A DNA stretch of 64,000 nt from Lolium rigidum (GCF_022539505.1 NC_061509.1:35530334-35594333), one strand, 5' to 3'; numbered from the stretch's first letter, positions 11,364-22,844 are shown. Program-made: numbers and translations. The notes: generated from the letters alone by a model not told the origin.

Positions 11364-12811
11364 CTAACCTATTAACAAGATGCCACAGTGTTAGTTCCTG
11401 TTTTCTGCTGTTTTTGGTTCCAGAAAGGGTGTTCGGGCAATATTCTCGGAATTCGACGAAACGAAGACCCAGTATCTTATTTTTCCTGGAAGACCCCAGA
11501 ACACCAAAGGAGAGTCGGAGGAGGGCCAGAGGGCCACCACACCATAAGGCGGCGCGGCCCCAGGCCTGGCCGCGCCAGCCTATGGTGAGGGGGGCCCAGG
11601 CACCCTCCTGCGCCGCCTCTTCGCCTATAAGACCCCTTTCGACCTAAAAACGCGATATGAATTGACGAAACTCCAGAAAGACTCCAGGGGCGCCGCCGCC
11701 ATCGCGAAACTCCAATTCGGGGACGAAGTCTCGTTCCGGCACCCTGCCGGACGGGGAAGTGCCCCCGGAAGCCATCTCCATCAACGCCACCGCCTCCATC
11801 ATGCTCCGTGAGTAGTTCCCCCATGGACTACGGGTTCTAGCTGTAGCTAGTTGGTACTCTCTCTCCCATGTACTTCAATACAATGATCTCATGAGCTGCC
11901 TTACATGATTGAGATTCATCTGATGTAATCGGTGTTGTGTTTGTTGGGATCCGATGAATTGTTACATTATGATCAGTCTATCTATATAAGTTTGTGAAGT
12001 TATTGTTGCTGCAATCTTGTTATGCTTAATGCTTGTCACTAGGGCCCGAGTGGCATGATCTTAGATTTAAGCTCTATAATTATTGCTTAGATTGTATCTA
12101 CAAGTTGTTTGCACATGTCTATGTCCGGAACCCGAGGCTCCAGTAGTGACAAGAATCGGGATAAGCTGGAGGGGAAGGCGTAGGTATGAGGATCACATGT
12201 TTTCACCAAGTGTTAAAGCTTTGCTCCGGTGCTCTATTAAAAGGAGTACCTTAATTGCCGATAGATTCCCTAGAGGCCCGGCTGCCACCGGTTGGTAGGA
12301 CAAAAGATGTTATGCAAGTTTCTCATTGCGAGCACGTATGACTATATATGGAAAACATGCCTACATGATTAATAATCTTGATGTTCTGTCTTAATGCTAT
12401 TTCAATCCTATCAATTGCCCAACTGTAATTTGTTCACCCAACACTTGTCACTTGTTATTGGAGAGTTACCACTAGTATAGATAGCTGGGAACCCCGGTCC
12501 ATCTCTCATCATCATATACTCGTTCCTACATGTCATTGGAAGTAGTATCAACTATTTTCTGGTGCCATTGCCTCTGTGTTACTATTTACTCGCTCGTTGT
12601 GTTACTCGTTACTACTTGCTCTCATATTACAACTGCTTTCACATCACCCCTGTTGCTAGTGCTTTTCCAGGTGCAGCTGAATTGACAACTCAGTTGTTAA
12701 GGCTTATAAGTATTCTTTACCTCCCCTTGTGTCAAATCAATAAATTTGGGTTTTACTTCCCTCGAAGACTATTGCGATCCCCTATACTTGTGGGTTATCA
12801 AGACTATTTTC

Positions 12812-12829
12812 TGGCGTCGTTGCCAGGGA
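12812..12829 (+). other. Primer-binding site of element B (degenerate tRNA-Asp type)
   Basis: TGGCGTCGTTGCCAGGGA, 11 nt after the 5' LTR, with two visible differences from the sites in A, C and D. Confidence 0.8.
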
Positions 12830-13012
12830 GGCATAGCTCTACTCATAAGTTCACCTGGGGAGTACACTCTACCTCTCTCTCTGTTTTTATTTTATTTTGT
12901 TTTGTTTTGCTTAGTTTACTTCTGTTTAGTTTGTTTTTGTCTTGTTTTATTTTTCCTATATACCCAAAAATCCATAAAAATTTGAAAAATCGAAAAATTA
13001 GAAAATGTTGTT

Positions 13013-14380
13013 ATGGGAGAACCTACAACCTATTTGGATCTTATTGAAATATATATGAATTATAGAGAATCAAGAACGGGTAAAGTTATGAGTGCCGTGA
13101 TAGAAAAATTGAATACAATTGCTAAAATCTAGCTTAAACGCCATGATATAAACTGTTGCTCTAAACAAGATACTAAACATCTTAAATTTCAATGTGGCTT
13201 TAGTGAGGAAATTTTAATTAAGAACTATAATTGCAATAGCTATATTCATTATGGGTTCGAAGAAGTAGAACAATTTGTCTTATTTATGGGAGCCTCTGAG
13301 ATAGAATCCTTCATGGTTAAAAATTATGAAACTTGTGTTGTTTGTAAGGACCTTAAAGATTATGTCTCTTCTATCCTTAATTTTTGCATAGAAAGTTACA
13401 GCAATAATCCTTATATCATTGATTATAAAGAGAGACTCATTAATGCACAAGAATGCACTCACAATTTGCGGGAACCGAGTGGAAGAAGAAATTGATGAAC
13501 ACGAAAGCTCATTGGATGAAAAAGAGGAGGAAATTGATGAACCTGAAAGCTCATTGGATGAAAAAGAAGAGGAGAGTGATGAACAAAAGGAGTAAGAATG
13601 GATTAGCTACCCATGCCAACCTTCTAATGAGAGTAACTCTTTATCTCTTACACTATTTGATTGTCCTCTATGCTTACCAAAGGAGGATGAATGTTATGTT
13701 CCTATGGATTCTCTTGAAATATTCCCTATGAGTAAAACTTGTGAGAATAATTATGCTACTGTTATCTATGATAATCCATGCTACTTTGACAAATCTTATG
13801 ATAATGCTTTGTTTGTGCCTGATGTCGAAATGCATGGTACTAAAGAATTTTGCGTAGCAAATGTTTATGATAAATCTCTAGATGATGGTCCTATGTTACT
13901 TGATAATATTAATTGTACTACTAATGAAAATGGGATTGGAGAGGTATTGACTTTATCTAGGAGTCCCATATCTTTTGAGATTGATCAATCATCTTGTTAT
14001 ATTATTGATAAAAGTGGGTTGAAAGTTTTAATCCCACTATTTTTGAACTTGATAAAAATTATGTGTTTGTAGATCATGAAAAGCATGCTGCATGTGATAG
14101 TTATGTTGTTGAGTTTGTTCATGAAGCTTCTGAAAATTATTATGAGAGAGGAAAATATGGTTGTAGAAATTTGCATGGTACTAAAACACCTCTCTATATG
14201 CTGAAACTTTTGAAGTTACTCTTGTTTTATCTTCTTATGCTTGTCACTTTGTTCTTCATGAATTTATTTGTGTACAAGATTCCTATGCATAGGAAGTGGG
14301 TTAGACTTAAATGTGTTTTGAACTTGCTTTTTGATGCTCTCTTTTGCTTCAACTCTTATTTCTTGCGAGTGCATCATTAA
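13013..14380 (+). pseudogene. Orphan ORF of element B, broken
   Basis: The same C-terminal domain as in A and C (ERGKYGCRN, KTPLYML, hydrophobic segment, KIPMHRKWVRLK, ending FLRVHH at 14380) is joined to a different and longer N-terminal part. The ATG at 13013 opens a frame with an in-frame TAG near 13127, continuing to 13495. The frame then shifts to one that encodes an acidic tandem repeat of a 14-residue unit (EEIDE and SSLDEKE motifs) near 13480-13590, then a Cys-containing middle part to 14072. A third frame (14063-14380) carries the C-terminal domain. At least two stops and two frameshifts make it non-functional. The longer N-terminus suggests that A and C are shortened or have swapped N-termini. 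Confidence 0.7.
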
Positions 14381-15530
14381 AATTGCTGAGCCCATCTTAA
14401 TGGCTATAAAGAAAGCACTTCTTGGGAGATAACCCATGTCTTTATTCTGCTACTGTTTTGTTGTGTCTTGAAAGTTGTTACTACTGTAGCAACCTCTCCT
14501 TATCTTTATTTTATTGCAATGTTGTGCCAAGTGAAGTCTCTAATAGAAGGTTGATACTAGATTTGGATTTCTGCGCAGAAATAGATTTTTATCATTCACG
14601 AATTTGGGCAGGGTTCTCTGTAGGTAACTCATAAAAATCTGCCAATTTACGTGCGTGTTCCCCAGATATGTACGCAACTTTCATTAGTTTTAAGTTTTAT
14701 GATTTGAGCAACGGAAGTACCTCTTAAAAATTCGTCTTTAGTGGCTGTTCTGTTTTGGCAGATTCTGTCTCTGTTTTTTTGCATTGTCTCTTGTGGACTT
14801 TAAGCAAGGCTTTCTAGACGTGGAGAGCTGTAGCTAATGTTTTATTGAGTTCTTGCAATGTGTCACTACGAGGACCAAAGTGGATTAAAGTTTTTTGAGT
14901 ACTAACCCCTCTAATGAAGTTTATGAGAAGTTTGGTGTGAAGGAAGTTTTCAAGGGTCAAGAGAGGAGGATGATATATGATCTAGAAGAGTGAAAAGTCT
15001 AAGCTTGGGGATGCCCCCGTGGTTCATCCCTGCATATTTCAAGAAGACTCAAGCGTCTAAGCTTGGGGATGCCCAAGGCATCCCCTTCTTCATCAACAAT
15101 TTATCAGGTTTCTTCTATTGAAACTATATTTTTATTCGGTCACATCTTATGTGCTTTACTTGGAGCGTCTGTGTGTTTTTATTTGTTTGTGTTTGAATAA
15201 ATTTGGATCCTAGCAATCCTTGTGTGGGAGAGAGACACGCTCCGCTTTTTCATATGAACACTTGTGTTCTTCGTTTTACTTTTAATGTTCAATGACAAAA
15301 GTTGGAAGATGTTGCATTTATTTCTATTTGGTTGGAAACAGAAAATGCCTCATATTGTCTTGGATAATTTGATACTTGGCAATTATTTTTAGCTCTCAAG
15401 TAGATCATGTTTAAGCTCATGCATCATGTAGTTTAAACCTATTAGTGGAGAACTACCGTAGAGCTTGTTGAAATTGGTTTGCATGATTGGTCTCTCTAAG
15501 GTCTAGATATTTTATGGTAAAAGTGTTTGA
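14381..15530 (+). other. Element B 3' non-coding interior, first part
   Basis: Homologous to the same region of A and C. Just after the ORF it holds a conserved block, AAAGCACTTCTTGGGAGATA with ACCCA after it, also present in A near 8240-8262. The hairpin at 15065-15085 is within it. The Tat-like element starts at 15536. Confidence 0.7.
15065..15085 (+). other. Conserved hairpin with polypurine-like motif (copy B)
   Basis: Arms GGGGATGCC and GGCATCCCC around a CAA loop, directly after AAGCTT. Another AAGCTTGGGGATGC is at 15001-15014. Confidence 0.6.
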
Positions 15531-15535
15531 GCAAC

Positions 15536-16703
15536 TGTTATCACCAGAATTTGACCGAGTCAGAGGTGGGCTGCGATCAAGATGGACTTGAAGAATATAT
15601 ACATGGAAGGAATACGTGAATCGGCCTTATGTACCAAGTTTGGGCTAATTGCCCGTGTATCTGTACCATAGTAGGATACGTGTCAGTTAGGAGTTAGAGT
15701 TTTACCCGTGCACGGTTAGGTGCACGCTTGAGTTAGAAAGTCCCCTGGACTATAAATATGTATCTAGGGTTTATGGAAAAAACAACAACCAACGTTCAAC
15801 CAACCAAATCAATCTCGGCGCATCGCCAACTCCTTCATCTCGAGGGTTTCTACCGGTAAGCGACATGCTGCCTAGATTGCATCTTGCGATCTAGGCAGCA
15901 CAAGCTCCACATTGTTCATGCGTTGCTCGTACTGAAGCCTTGTTGATGGCGAGCAACGTAGTTATCATAGATGTGTTAGGGTTAGCATAGTTCTTCGCGT
16001 AACATGCTATCGTAGTGCAACCCTTGCATATCTAGCCGCCCTCATACCTATCTTAGGTGTGGGGCGGCACCCGCTTGATCGTTATTTAGTAGATCTGATC
16101 CGTTACGATTGCTCCTTGTTCATCAAGGATTAGTTTAATATCTCGCAATAGTTAGGCCTTACAAGGGGCTGGAGGATCCAGCGGCACGTAGGGTGTCGTT
16201 CGTTAGTCCTAGACGAGGATGTTCGGGGATCAACCTCGTGTTGGTTTTTAGGCCTTGTCTAGGATCGACTTACGATCACCGTGCGTGGCCGCGAGGCCCA
16301 ATCCTGAGTAGGATGATCCGATTATGCGGTGAAAACCCTAAATCGTCGTAGATCTAATTAGCTTTATCTTGATCAAGCAGGACCACCATATATTCGTGCA
16401 CCCCGTACGAATCATGGGTGTATCGGCTCCTTGAGCCGATTCACGAGATAACCCGAGAGCCGATCGAGGCTCGTATTTAATGTTTACGTGTATGCCATGC
16501 GGGAAACTAAGCGAGGCATCTCCATCACCTTCACTGACCAGGTATAGGTCAGGTGGCACGCCCTTGCAATCAGCATCGGACGTGTGACCAGAAGGCTTTG
16601 CGGGCCGTCGCTCGGAGGGACCTCGGCCAGCCGCAGCCCTAGGTTGTTCCCGGCTCTACGGTGTTGCCCGTCGCTGCCCGCCGGTGGGTTTCGGACGTCA
16701 ACA
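15536..16703 (+). repeat. 5' LTR of the gag-pro Gypsy element
   Basis: 1168 bp, TGTTATC to TCAACA, with scattered differences from its partner at 21672-22839. Confidence 0.93.
15750..15759 (+). promoter_or_regulatory. LTR TATA box
   Basis: CTATAAATAT in the U3 part of the 5' LTR, repeated at 21886-21895 in the 3' LTR. It is the likely core promoter for the element's RNA. Confidence 0.6.
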
Positions 16704-16708
16704 CATTC

Positions 16709-16726
16709 TGGCACGCCCGGTGGGAC
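16709..16726 (+). other. Primer-binding site of the gag-pro Gypsy element
   Basis: TGGCACGCCCGGTGGGAC starts 5 nt after the LTR, where a primer site is expected. I cannot assign the tRNA with certainty. Confidence 0.6.
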
Positions 16727-16764
16727 AAGCTTCTACATCAACCACATCGCCATCTACATCTGAG

Positions 16765-18611
16765 ATGGCGGACGGCACGCCAGTCACATACGAGGATCTG
16801 ACCGACGAGCTCAAGAAGAAATATGACGAGATCAAAGTCATCCTCGAAGCCGACCTCATCGGCTCTTTCCACAGAACCCGTTCACATGGCATCAGGTGGA
16901 AGGGGTTCTCGCCTAATGGTGCACTAGATGGGATAGACCTCTCTGCCCCGTCGGAAGAACGCACCGGGTCCCTGCGGCGAGGAGATCAACTACTTGGTGG
17001 CTCACTCGCTACACCACCACTCGAGAACCCGGTCAACACGTTGGAGCGTGTCGCTCTTCGCGTAATCCGAGGAGATCATGAGGCACCGGTACTCGCCGTC
17101 GGGACCAGCTCTCGGGACGCATCAAGGAGAGTTGCCACTCCGGTCCCGTCCACCGCTGCCATATGCGTTGGCAGCACCGGAAGTGCCGGCTTCACCGGCA
17201 TTCGTCGTCTACAAGATCGGTGGTGACCCTAGTGACTACCGGTTCTTGCCCGAGGCGCCTAAGGAGATCCCTCACGGGTACACGTGCACGTATGTGCCAG
17301 ATTGTGGTAGCTGGGCACTCACAAACCAGGCCACAACATCGGGGACTTACGGGAAAGCGGGAGGGACGTCGGCAACGAGCTTGAGAAGCGGACGTGGCTA
17401 ACTAAGTACGCCACCCCGACGAACCTCCGGAGCTCAGCTCCTCGCGGTTGGCTCGGAGCTGGAAAAGCAAACATGGCTGGCTAAGTACGCCACCCCGGCG
17501 AATCTTCGGAGTTCAACTCCTACAGCCAAGACGACGGATCGGATCGAGCACCATGCCGAGAGACCGGTTCGGCATGGTGCCGAAAAGGAGGGCAATCGGC
17601 TATTCCAAGCCGTACCACGACGACTACGAGATGATCCCGCTGCCACCTAAATATCGGCTCCCTGATTTCTCCAAATTCAGTGGATCAGATGGGTCCAGCT
17701 CCATCGAGCACGTAGGCCGATATTTGGCACAACTAGGACCGGCTTCAGTGTCGGATCAACTACGCGTGAGGCTCTTCTCACAGTCCCTCACGGGGTCGGC
17801 TTTCGGATGGTACACCTCGCTACCACCAGACTCCATCCGGACTTGGAAGCAGTTGGAAGAGCAGTTCCATATGCAGTACCATTCAGAGGCTTCTGAGTCT
17901 GGCATTGCCGATCTAGCACAATTACGTCAGAAGCGTGGAGAAACAGTGACAGAATACATCCAGCGCTTCAGGAATCTTAGGAACCGATGTTATTCGGTTC
18001 GTATAACAGAAAAGGAAGCAGTCGAGTTGGCAGTAGCGGGCCTTGTAACACCGCTCAAGGACATGGCCTCCCAAGCAGACTACCCCTCACTGGCGCACAT
18101 GGTTCAGAAACTGTCGGCATATGAACAGCGCCACCCGGACCTGTACCAGGATAAATTCAAGCGTGCAGTGGTCCTGGTCGATGCAGAGGAAGACGGAGTT
18201 CCTGCGGGAGATCAAGAGGTAGCAGTGGCTGAATGGACTCGGGGAGGAACCCCCGTGTCCTGCAAATGGGTAAAGCCACCAGGCCCGCCAAGGGGGTTTG
18301 ATTTTGATGTGACCAAGACTGAGCAAATCTTCGACCTCCTGCTCAAGGAGAAGCAGTTGATGATTCCTGAAGGTCTCAAATTCCCCACGGTGCAAGAGCT
18401 GAACGGAAAGCCATACTGCAAATGGCATAACTCGCTCTCCCATGCCACCAACGACTGCAGGGTGTGGCGTCAGCACATCCAAGCGGCGATAGAAAAGGGG
18501 CGTCTAATTTTCAACCAGTACGCCATGAAGGTCGACACCCAGCCCTTCCCCGCCGTTAACATGGTAGAATGCACTTACCCTGAAGGTTGCCAGCCCGGGA
18601 TCCTCGTTTAG
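16765..18611 (+). pseudogene. gag (capsid) of the gag-pro Gypsy element, 5' part frameshifted
   Basis: Gag forms the particle that packages element RNA. The probable start is ATG 16765 (MADGTPVTYEDLTDELKKKY). The reading passes through three frames between about 17200 and 17540, partly because of an imperfect tandem duplication with a period of 79 bp (CTAAGTACGCCACCCC at 17402 and 17481). From about 17550 to 18611 one frame is open and holds the core retrotransposon gag domain: DFSKFSGSDG, FGWYTSLPPDSIRTWKQLEE, and KRGETVTEYIQRFRNLRNRC. The C-terminal part has a CKWHNSLSHATNDC zinc-binding-like motif. The core could be translated only from an internal start, so a full product is unlikely. Confidence 0.8.
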
Positions 18612-18618
18612 CATCAAC

Positions 18619-20070
18619 ATGGTAGGACCTGGGCACCACTCTGGCAAAGATGGAGACGAGGGCAGCTGCTCTCGTAGCAAGGACACAGAGGAGGCCGCTC
18701 CACGCGATCGGCTCCATCATGATGGCAAGCGCTACGTCACAGAGGGAGAAGTGAAGAACATAAGATATCAGCGACCCCTCTCTGATCACCTCCTCAACAA
18801 GTATGTAAGTCAGTATGACCAACGCCGACGGTCCAGCTATGATGATGAAAGAGATCGTTTGGCTAGAGAAGCCAGAAGACATCGTCGGCATGATCGCGAT
18901 GAGGAGGAGCACGAGCGCCGTGCCAAAGGAGAATCAAGGGAGCAAGATGACAACGACGAGCATCGGGACTGCCCCTTCTTCGTACACCGCTCGGGATTCA
19001 GGAATGAGCCGATTGCCCACAATCGGCAATTGCCCGAATGCAACCAGAAGAAGAAGGAGGCAGCCAACGTATCTGTGTTCAGGCGCTTAGGGCCTCTCCC
19101 ACCACAAAGCAAACGCGCTGAGTCCCCTCGGTGGGCGGATCTCGAGGATTCAGAAGACGAGGGACAAGAAGAAGAAGAAAACAGGTACCACCATCCAAGG
19201 TGGTGCCCTGATGGACTCAGCCGTTCCCAAAAGCGCAGGGTTCAGCGATTGCGCGGTCTGGAGGAAGCCGAAAGGTTATACTTGCATACGCTAAGGAAGG
19301 CACGACCTGATCTGGCTGCGAAAGTTCAGCGAACCCTGGACGAAGAGGGTCGTCCACGAAAAATGGAGTGGCGCCCCAAGCAAAGGAAAGCCGATGATGA
19401 AACATCGGCTGGTACAAACATGGTGTTCATCCTCCCTTCGGAGTTCAGTGCTCCAGGATTAGACGAGGCACCTGTGGCACAACTTGACTGCGGCCCACGG
19501 CCGGTTATCTTTGAGAAGCCACGAGAAAGAAGCTACAGACATCTGAAGGCCCTGTACTTGCGAGGTTACATCGATGGGAGGCCTGTAAATAAGATGCTGG
19601 TGGACACCGGAGCGGCAGTCAACATCATGCCGTACTCTATGCTACGTCGGTTGGGACGCTCTAGCTCAGATCTAATCAAGACCAACGTGACATTGAGCGA
19701 TTTCAATGGCCAAGCATCTGACGCACAAGGTGTTCTGAACGTGGATCTGACCGTAGGAAGGAAAACTATCCCTACAACGTTCTTCATCGTCGATAGCACG
19801 AGCACTTATGCGGTTCTGCTAGGAAGGGATTGGATCCACGCCAACTGCTGCATTCCCTCCACAATGCACCAATGCATAATACAGTGGGATGGAGATGAGG
19901 TAGAGGTCGTCCAGGCAGATGACTCAGCCGAAATTTCAACGGCTGGCATGAACGCATGGGAAGCAGCAGGCCAAGAACCCCTCTCAGGTATCAATTTGGA
20001 CGACTGCGAGCGCATCGACGTGACGAAGGGAAGGGTTAAGCTGGTTTTATCCACTGGTCTGACCATGTAG
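18619..20070 (+). CDS. Aspartic protease-containing polyprotein part (483 aa)
   Basis: This frame opens 8 bp after the gag stop. Residues 1-230 are very polar and rich in R, E and D. A retropepsin-like domain follows: MLVDTGAAVNIMP (near 326-338) is the active-site loop and YAVLLGRDWIHANC (near 394-407) the ILGRD-type motif. Family members cleave the Gag-Pol polyprotein. The frame ends at 20070 without RT, and no RT motif (YVDD or similar) appears downstream. It may be expressed by frameshift or reinitiation from gag; the sequence does not show which. Confidence 0.8.
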   Translation: MVGPGHHSGKDGDEGSCSRSKDTEEAAPRDRLHHDGKRYVTEGEVKNIRYQRPLSDHLLNKYVSQYDQRRRSSYDDERDRLAREARRHRRHDRDEEEHERRAKGESREQDDNDEHRDCPFFVHRSGFRNEPIAHNRQLPECNQKKKEAANVSVFRRLGPLPPQSKRAESPRWADLEDSEDEGQEEEENRYHHPRWCPDGLSRSQKRRVQRLRGLEEAERLYLHTLRKARPDLAAKVQRTLDEEGRPRKMEWRPKQRKADDETSAGTNMVFILPSEFSAPGLDEAPVAQLDCGPRPVIFEKPRERSYRHLKALYLRGYIDGRPVNKMLVDTGAAVNIMPYSMLRRLGRSSSDLIKTNVTLSDFNGQASDAQGVLNVDLTVGRKTIPTTFFIVDSTSTYAVLLGRDWIHANCCIPSTMHQCIIQWDGDEVEVVQADDSAEISTAGMNAWEAAGQEPLSGINLDDCERIDVTKGRVKLVLSTGLTM

Positions 20071-20957
20071 CTGAAACAAAGCGATGAGCAAACGTGGCAA
20101 AGCTGATCCTGGTGATCGGCCCCAAAAATTATGAAGGAGCATTACAGAACCTTCAGTCAGCGCTTCAATGGATATGGAGGCCGATTCCAGCAATCGGCCA
20201 AAATTATCTTCACCACATGTTCTGCTTGTGTTCAACATCGATCTACTGGGCAGCGGTCACGTCGGCGGATGAAAGTCAACACGAATCCTCGCGGAGCCGA
20301 CGTGCAAGTACAGTGCCCTGGCTAACTACAAAGCCGATATCTGCAGTCACCTGGCAGAATCGGCTCGGGGGGCATATAGTTAGATGAACATGTGCAGATA
20401 AACATGTGTAAACATGTGATGAACATGTGCAGATAAACATGAGCGATACATGTGCAGTGAAACATTGGGGGCCGATAGAAAAATCGGCCCGTAAAAAAAA
20501 TTTTTTTTTTCCATAAGGAACAAAGCCGATGCATAGCCATCGACTCTAGCTCAAAACGCAAGGGCCTCCAACTCTATGCGCAAGGTTGCCAGTTCAGCAG
20601 TGCTGTCAGAGGAATTTTGGCGTACAAGGCGGCTTTTTGCTCATAAGCCGTTGGTGGTCATCTGCAATATCGGCTTTCGACGGAAGAAAAGGGGATCAAT
20701 GGTGCAAGTGTGCTTGGATTCGCCCAAGTTCAGGTCCGTTTGTCTGAACGGTAGGTCCTCACCGCCTATCTCGCCTTAGCCGAGGCTCGGGGGGCAGCTG
20801 ATTTGGTAGGCACTCTGTTTTGAAAGCCGATCGGAGTATCATCGGCTGGCCCCGTATCATAATCCCGTCGGAAGTGGTGGATTGTTGCAGAACCAGATCA
20901 CTAGAGTTGCTGGAAGGGGACCATAGCGATTGCTCAAGGACTACTAATCCTACATGG
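20071..20957 (+). other. Non-coding region after protease
   Basis: No polymerase or integrase similarity. It holds GCCGAT and ATCGGC hexamers every few tens of bases, a short AACATGTG-type tandem array at about 20387-20465, and a poly(A)-poly(T) stretch near 20494-20512. Confidence 0.7.
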
Positions 20958-21386
20958 CTAATCCTCGCTAGCATCATCATCAGCGTCGGAGTTGCCGTCG
21001 GCGCTACTTCTGGAGAGATCCTCGTCGCTGCTACCCCAGCCTGCAGCCGGAGCCTCTTCTTCTTCCTCGTCATCATCATCATCCTCGCTGTCCGCCCAAG
21101 CACGGAAGCGCTTCGTCGGCGGATATCCAGTGGAAGAGGAGGAATCATCCTCCTCCTCTTCTTCTCCTTCCTCGTCGTCATCATCGTCCTCGCTATCCGC
21201 CCACATACGGGAGCGCTTCGTCGACAGGTGCCTGGCGGAGGAGGAGGCCCCTTTCTTCTCTACTTCTTCGTTCTCCTTCTTGTCGGAGGAGATGGGGTTC
21301 GCCCCGGAGTGGAGGTCGTCTTCAGTCTTGCTCTTCGGCGAAGATTGGAGGGGGAGGCCTGAGGAGGTAGACGAAGAGGAAGACAT
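20958..21386 (-). CDS. Antisense acidic, Ser-rich ORF of the gag-pro Gypsy element (about 142 aa)
   Basis: The minus-strand frame is open from at least 21464; I prefer ATG 21386 (MSSSSSTSSG). The protein is Ser-rich at the N-terminus, lysine/glutamate-rich in the middle, and then has a twofold repeat of TKR(S/F)R(M/A)WADSEDDDDDEE (near residues 57 and 90), ending in an acidic tail. The basic clusters could be nuclear localisation signals. I know no function. It lies between protease and 3' LTR on the opposite strand, the same relative place as the antisense gene in the Tat element at 48258-61682. The plus strand is also open here because of low-complexity codons; the repeated motif makes the minus strand more convincing. 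Confidence 0.5.
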   Translation of the reverse strand: MSSSSSTSSGLPLQSSPKSKTEDDLHSGANPISSDKKENEEVEKKGASSSARHLSTKRSRMWADSEDDDDDEEGEEEEEDDSSSSTGYPPTKRFRAWADSEDDDDDEEEEEAPAAGWGSSDEDLSRSSADGNSDADDDASED

Positions 21387-21660
21387 GGCTACAGGGGAAG
21401 AAGGTTTTTTGGGTGCTGGCGGACAGAACAGAGCAGGGGGATGGAGTGGCGAACCGTTCGGCACAGATAAATAAAGGGGTTGTAGTGGAGACTTAATGCC
21501 ATAACGGTTCTCGAGGACGTGATGCCGAAACTATCAGTTCGTGCAGAGAAGCCAAGGAGGCGAGGCGATATGATAAAGGCTCTGCGACGGTTCTGCTCTG
21601 CCATGACATGACCCTTCGAAGGAAAAGCATAATGATTTTGGAAATGTCATTTCCAAAACC

Positions 21661-21671
21661 AGGGGGGCATG
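21661..21671 (+). other. Polypurine tract of the gag-pro Gypsy element
   Basis: AGGGGGGCATG lies immediately before the 3' LTR start at 21672. Confidence 0.7.
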
Positions 21672-22839
21672 TGTTATCACCAGAATTTGACCGAGTCAGA
21701 GGTGGGCTGCGATCAAGATGGACTTGAAGAATATATACATGGAAGGAATACGTGAATCGGCCTTATGTACCAAGTTTGGGCTAATTGCCCGTGTATCTGT
21801 ACCATAGTAGGATACGTGTCAGTTAGGAGTTAGAGTTTTACCCGTGCACGGTTAGGTGCATGCTTGAGTTAGAAAGTCCCCTGGACTATAAATATGTATC
21901 TAGGGTTTATGGAAAAAACAACAACCAACGTTCAACCAACCAAATCAATCTCGGCGCATCGCCAACTCCTTCATCTCGAGGGTTTCTACCGGTAGCGACA
22001 TGCTGCCTAGATCGCATCTTGCGATCTAGGCAGCACTAAGCTCCACGTTGTTCATGCGTTGCTCGTACTGAAGCCTTGTTGATGGCGAGCAACGTAGTTA
22101 TCATAGATGTGTTAGGGTTAGCATAGTTCTTCGCGTAACATGCTATCGTAGTGCAACCATTGCATATCTAGCCGCCCTCATACCTATCTTAGGTGTGGGG
22201 CCGGCACCCCGCTTGATCGTTATTTAGTAGATCTGATCCGTTACGATTGCTCCTTGTTCATCAAGGATTAGTTTAATATCTCGCAATAGTTAGGCCTTAC
22301 AAGGGGTCGGAGGATCCAGCGGCACGTAGGGTGTCGTTCGTTAGTCCTAGACGGGATGTTTCGGGGATCAACCTCGTGTTGGTTTTTAGGCCTTGTCTAG
22401 GATCGACTTACGATCACCGTGCGTGGCCGCGAGGCCCAATCCCGAGTAGGATGATCCGATTATGCGGTGAAAACCCTAAATCGTCGTAGATCTAATTAGC
22501 TTTATCTTGATCAAGCAGGACCACCATATATTCGTGCACCCCGTACGAATCATGGGTGTATCGGCTCCTTGAGCCGATTCACAGGATAACCTGAGAGCCG
22601 ATCGAGGCTCGTATTTAATGTTTACGTGTATGCCATGCAGGAAACTAAGCGAGGCATCTCCATCACCTTCCGACCGGGTATAGGTTAGGTGGCACGCCCT
22701 TGCAATCAGCATCGGACGTGTGACCAGAAGGCTTTGCGGGCCGTCGCTCGGAGGGACCTCGGCCAGCCGCAGCCCTAGGTTGTTCCCGGCTCTACGGTGT
22801 TGCCCGTCGCTGCCCGCCGGTGGGTTTCGGACGTTAACA
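21672..22839 (+). repeat. 3' LTR of the gag-pro Gypsy element
   Basis: 1168 bp, followed by the target duplication GCAAC at 22840-22844. Confidence 0.93.
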
Positions 22840-22844
22840 GCAAC

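Larger units (their letters stand above)
3998..12800 (+). repeat. 5' LTR of element B, split by element A
   Basis: The LTR consists of 3998-4109 and 11369-12800 (about 1544 bp); element A plus one TSD copy occupies 4110-11368. It begins TGATACGTC and ends TATCA at 12800, directly before the primer-site region. A TATA-like CCTATAAGACC lies near 11625 and may mark the U3/R promoter. Confidence 0.88.
15536..22839 (+). mobile_element. Tat-like Gypsy element with gag and protease only
   Basis: A complete 7304-bp insertion in B, with ends TGTTATCACC and TTAACA and TSD GCAAC at 15531-15535 and 22840-22844. Both LTRs are 1168 bp. It encodes a decayed gag and an intact-looking protease frame, then 1.6 kb with no RT, RNase H or integrase, and a minus-strand acidic ORF before the 3' LTR. 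It therefore needs polymerase and integrase from another element. The hexamers GCCGAT and ATCGGC recur through LTRs and interior. I call it Tat-like from gag type and the antisense extra ORF; the family name is uncertain. Confidence 0.9.

Noticed and set aside
20387..20465. Short AACATGTG-type repeats as a CRISPR-like array
   Set aside because: Units are irregular, short and without unique spacers, and the genome is a plant's.
20992..21474. Plus-strand Ser-rich frame opposite the acidic ORF
   Set aside because: Poly-Ser arises from reading the complement of Asp/Glu codons; the minus strand has the repeated motif and the better start.
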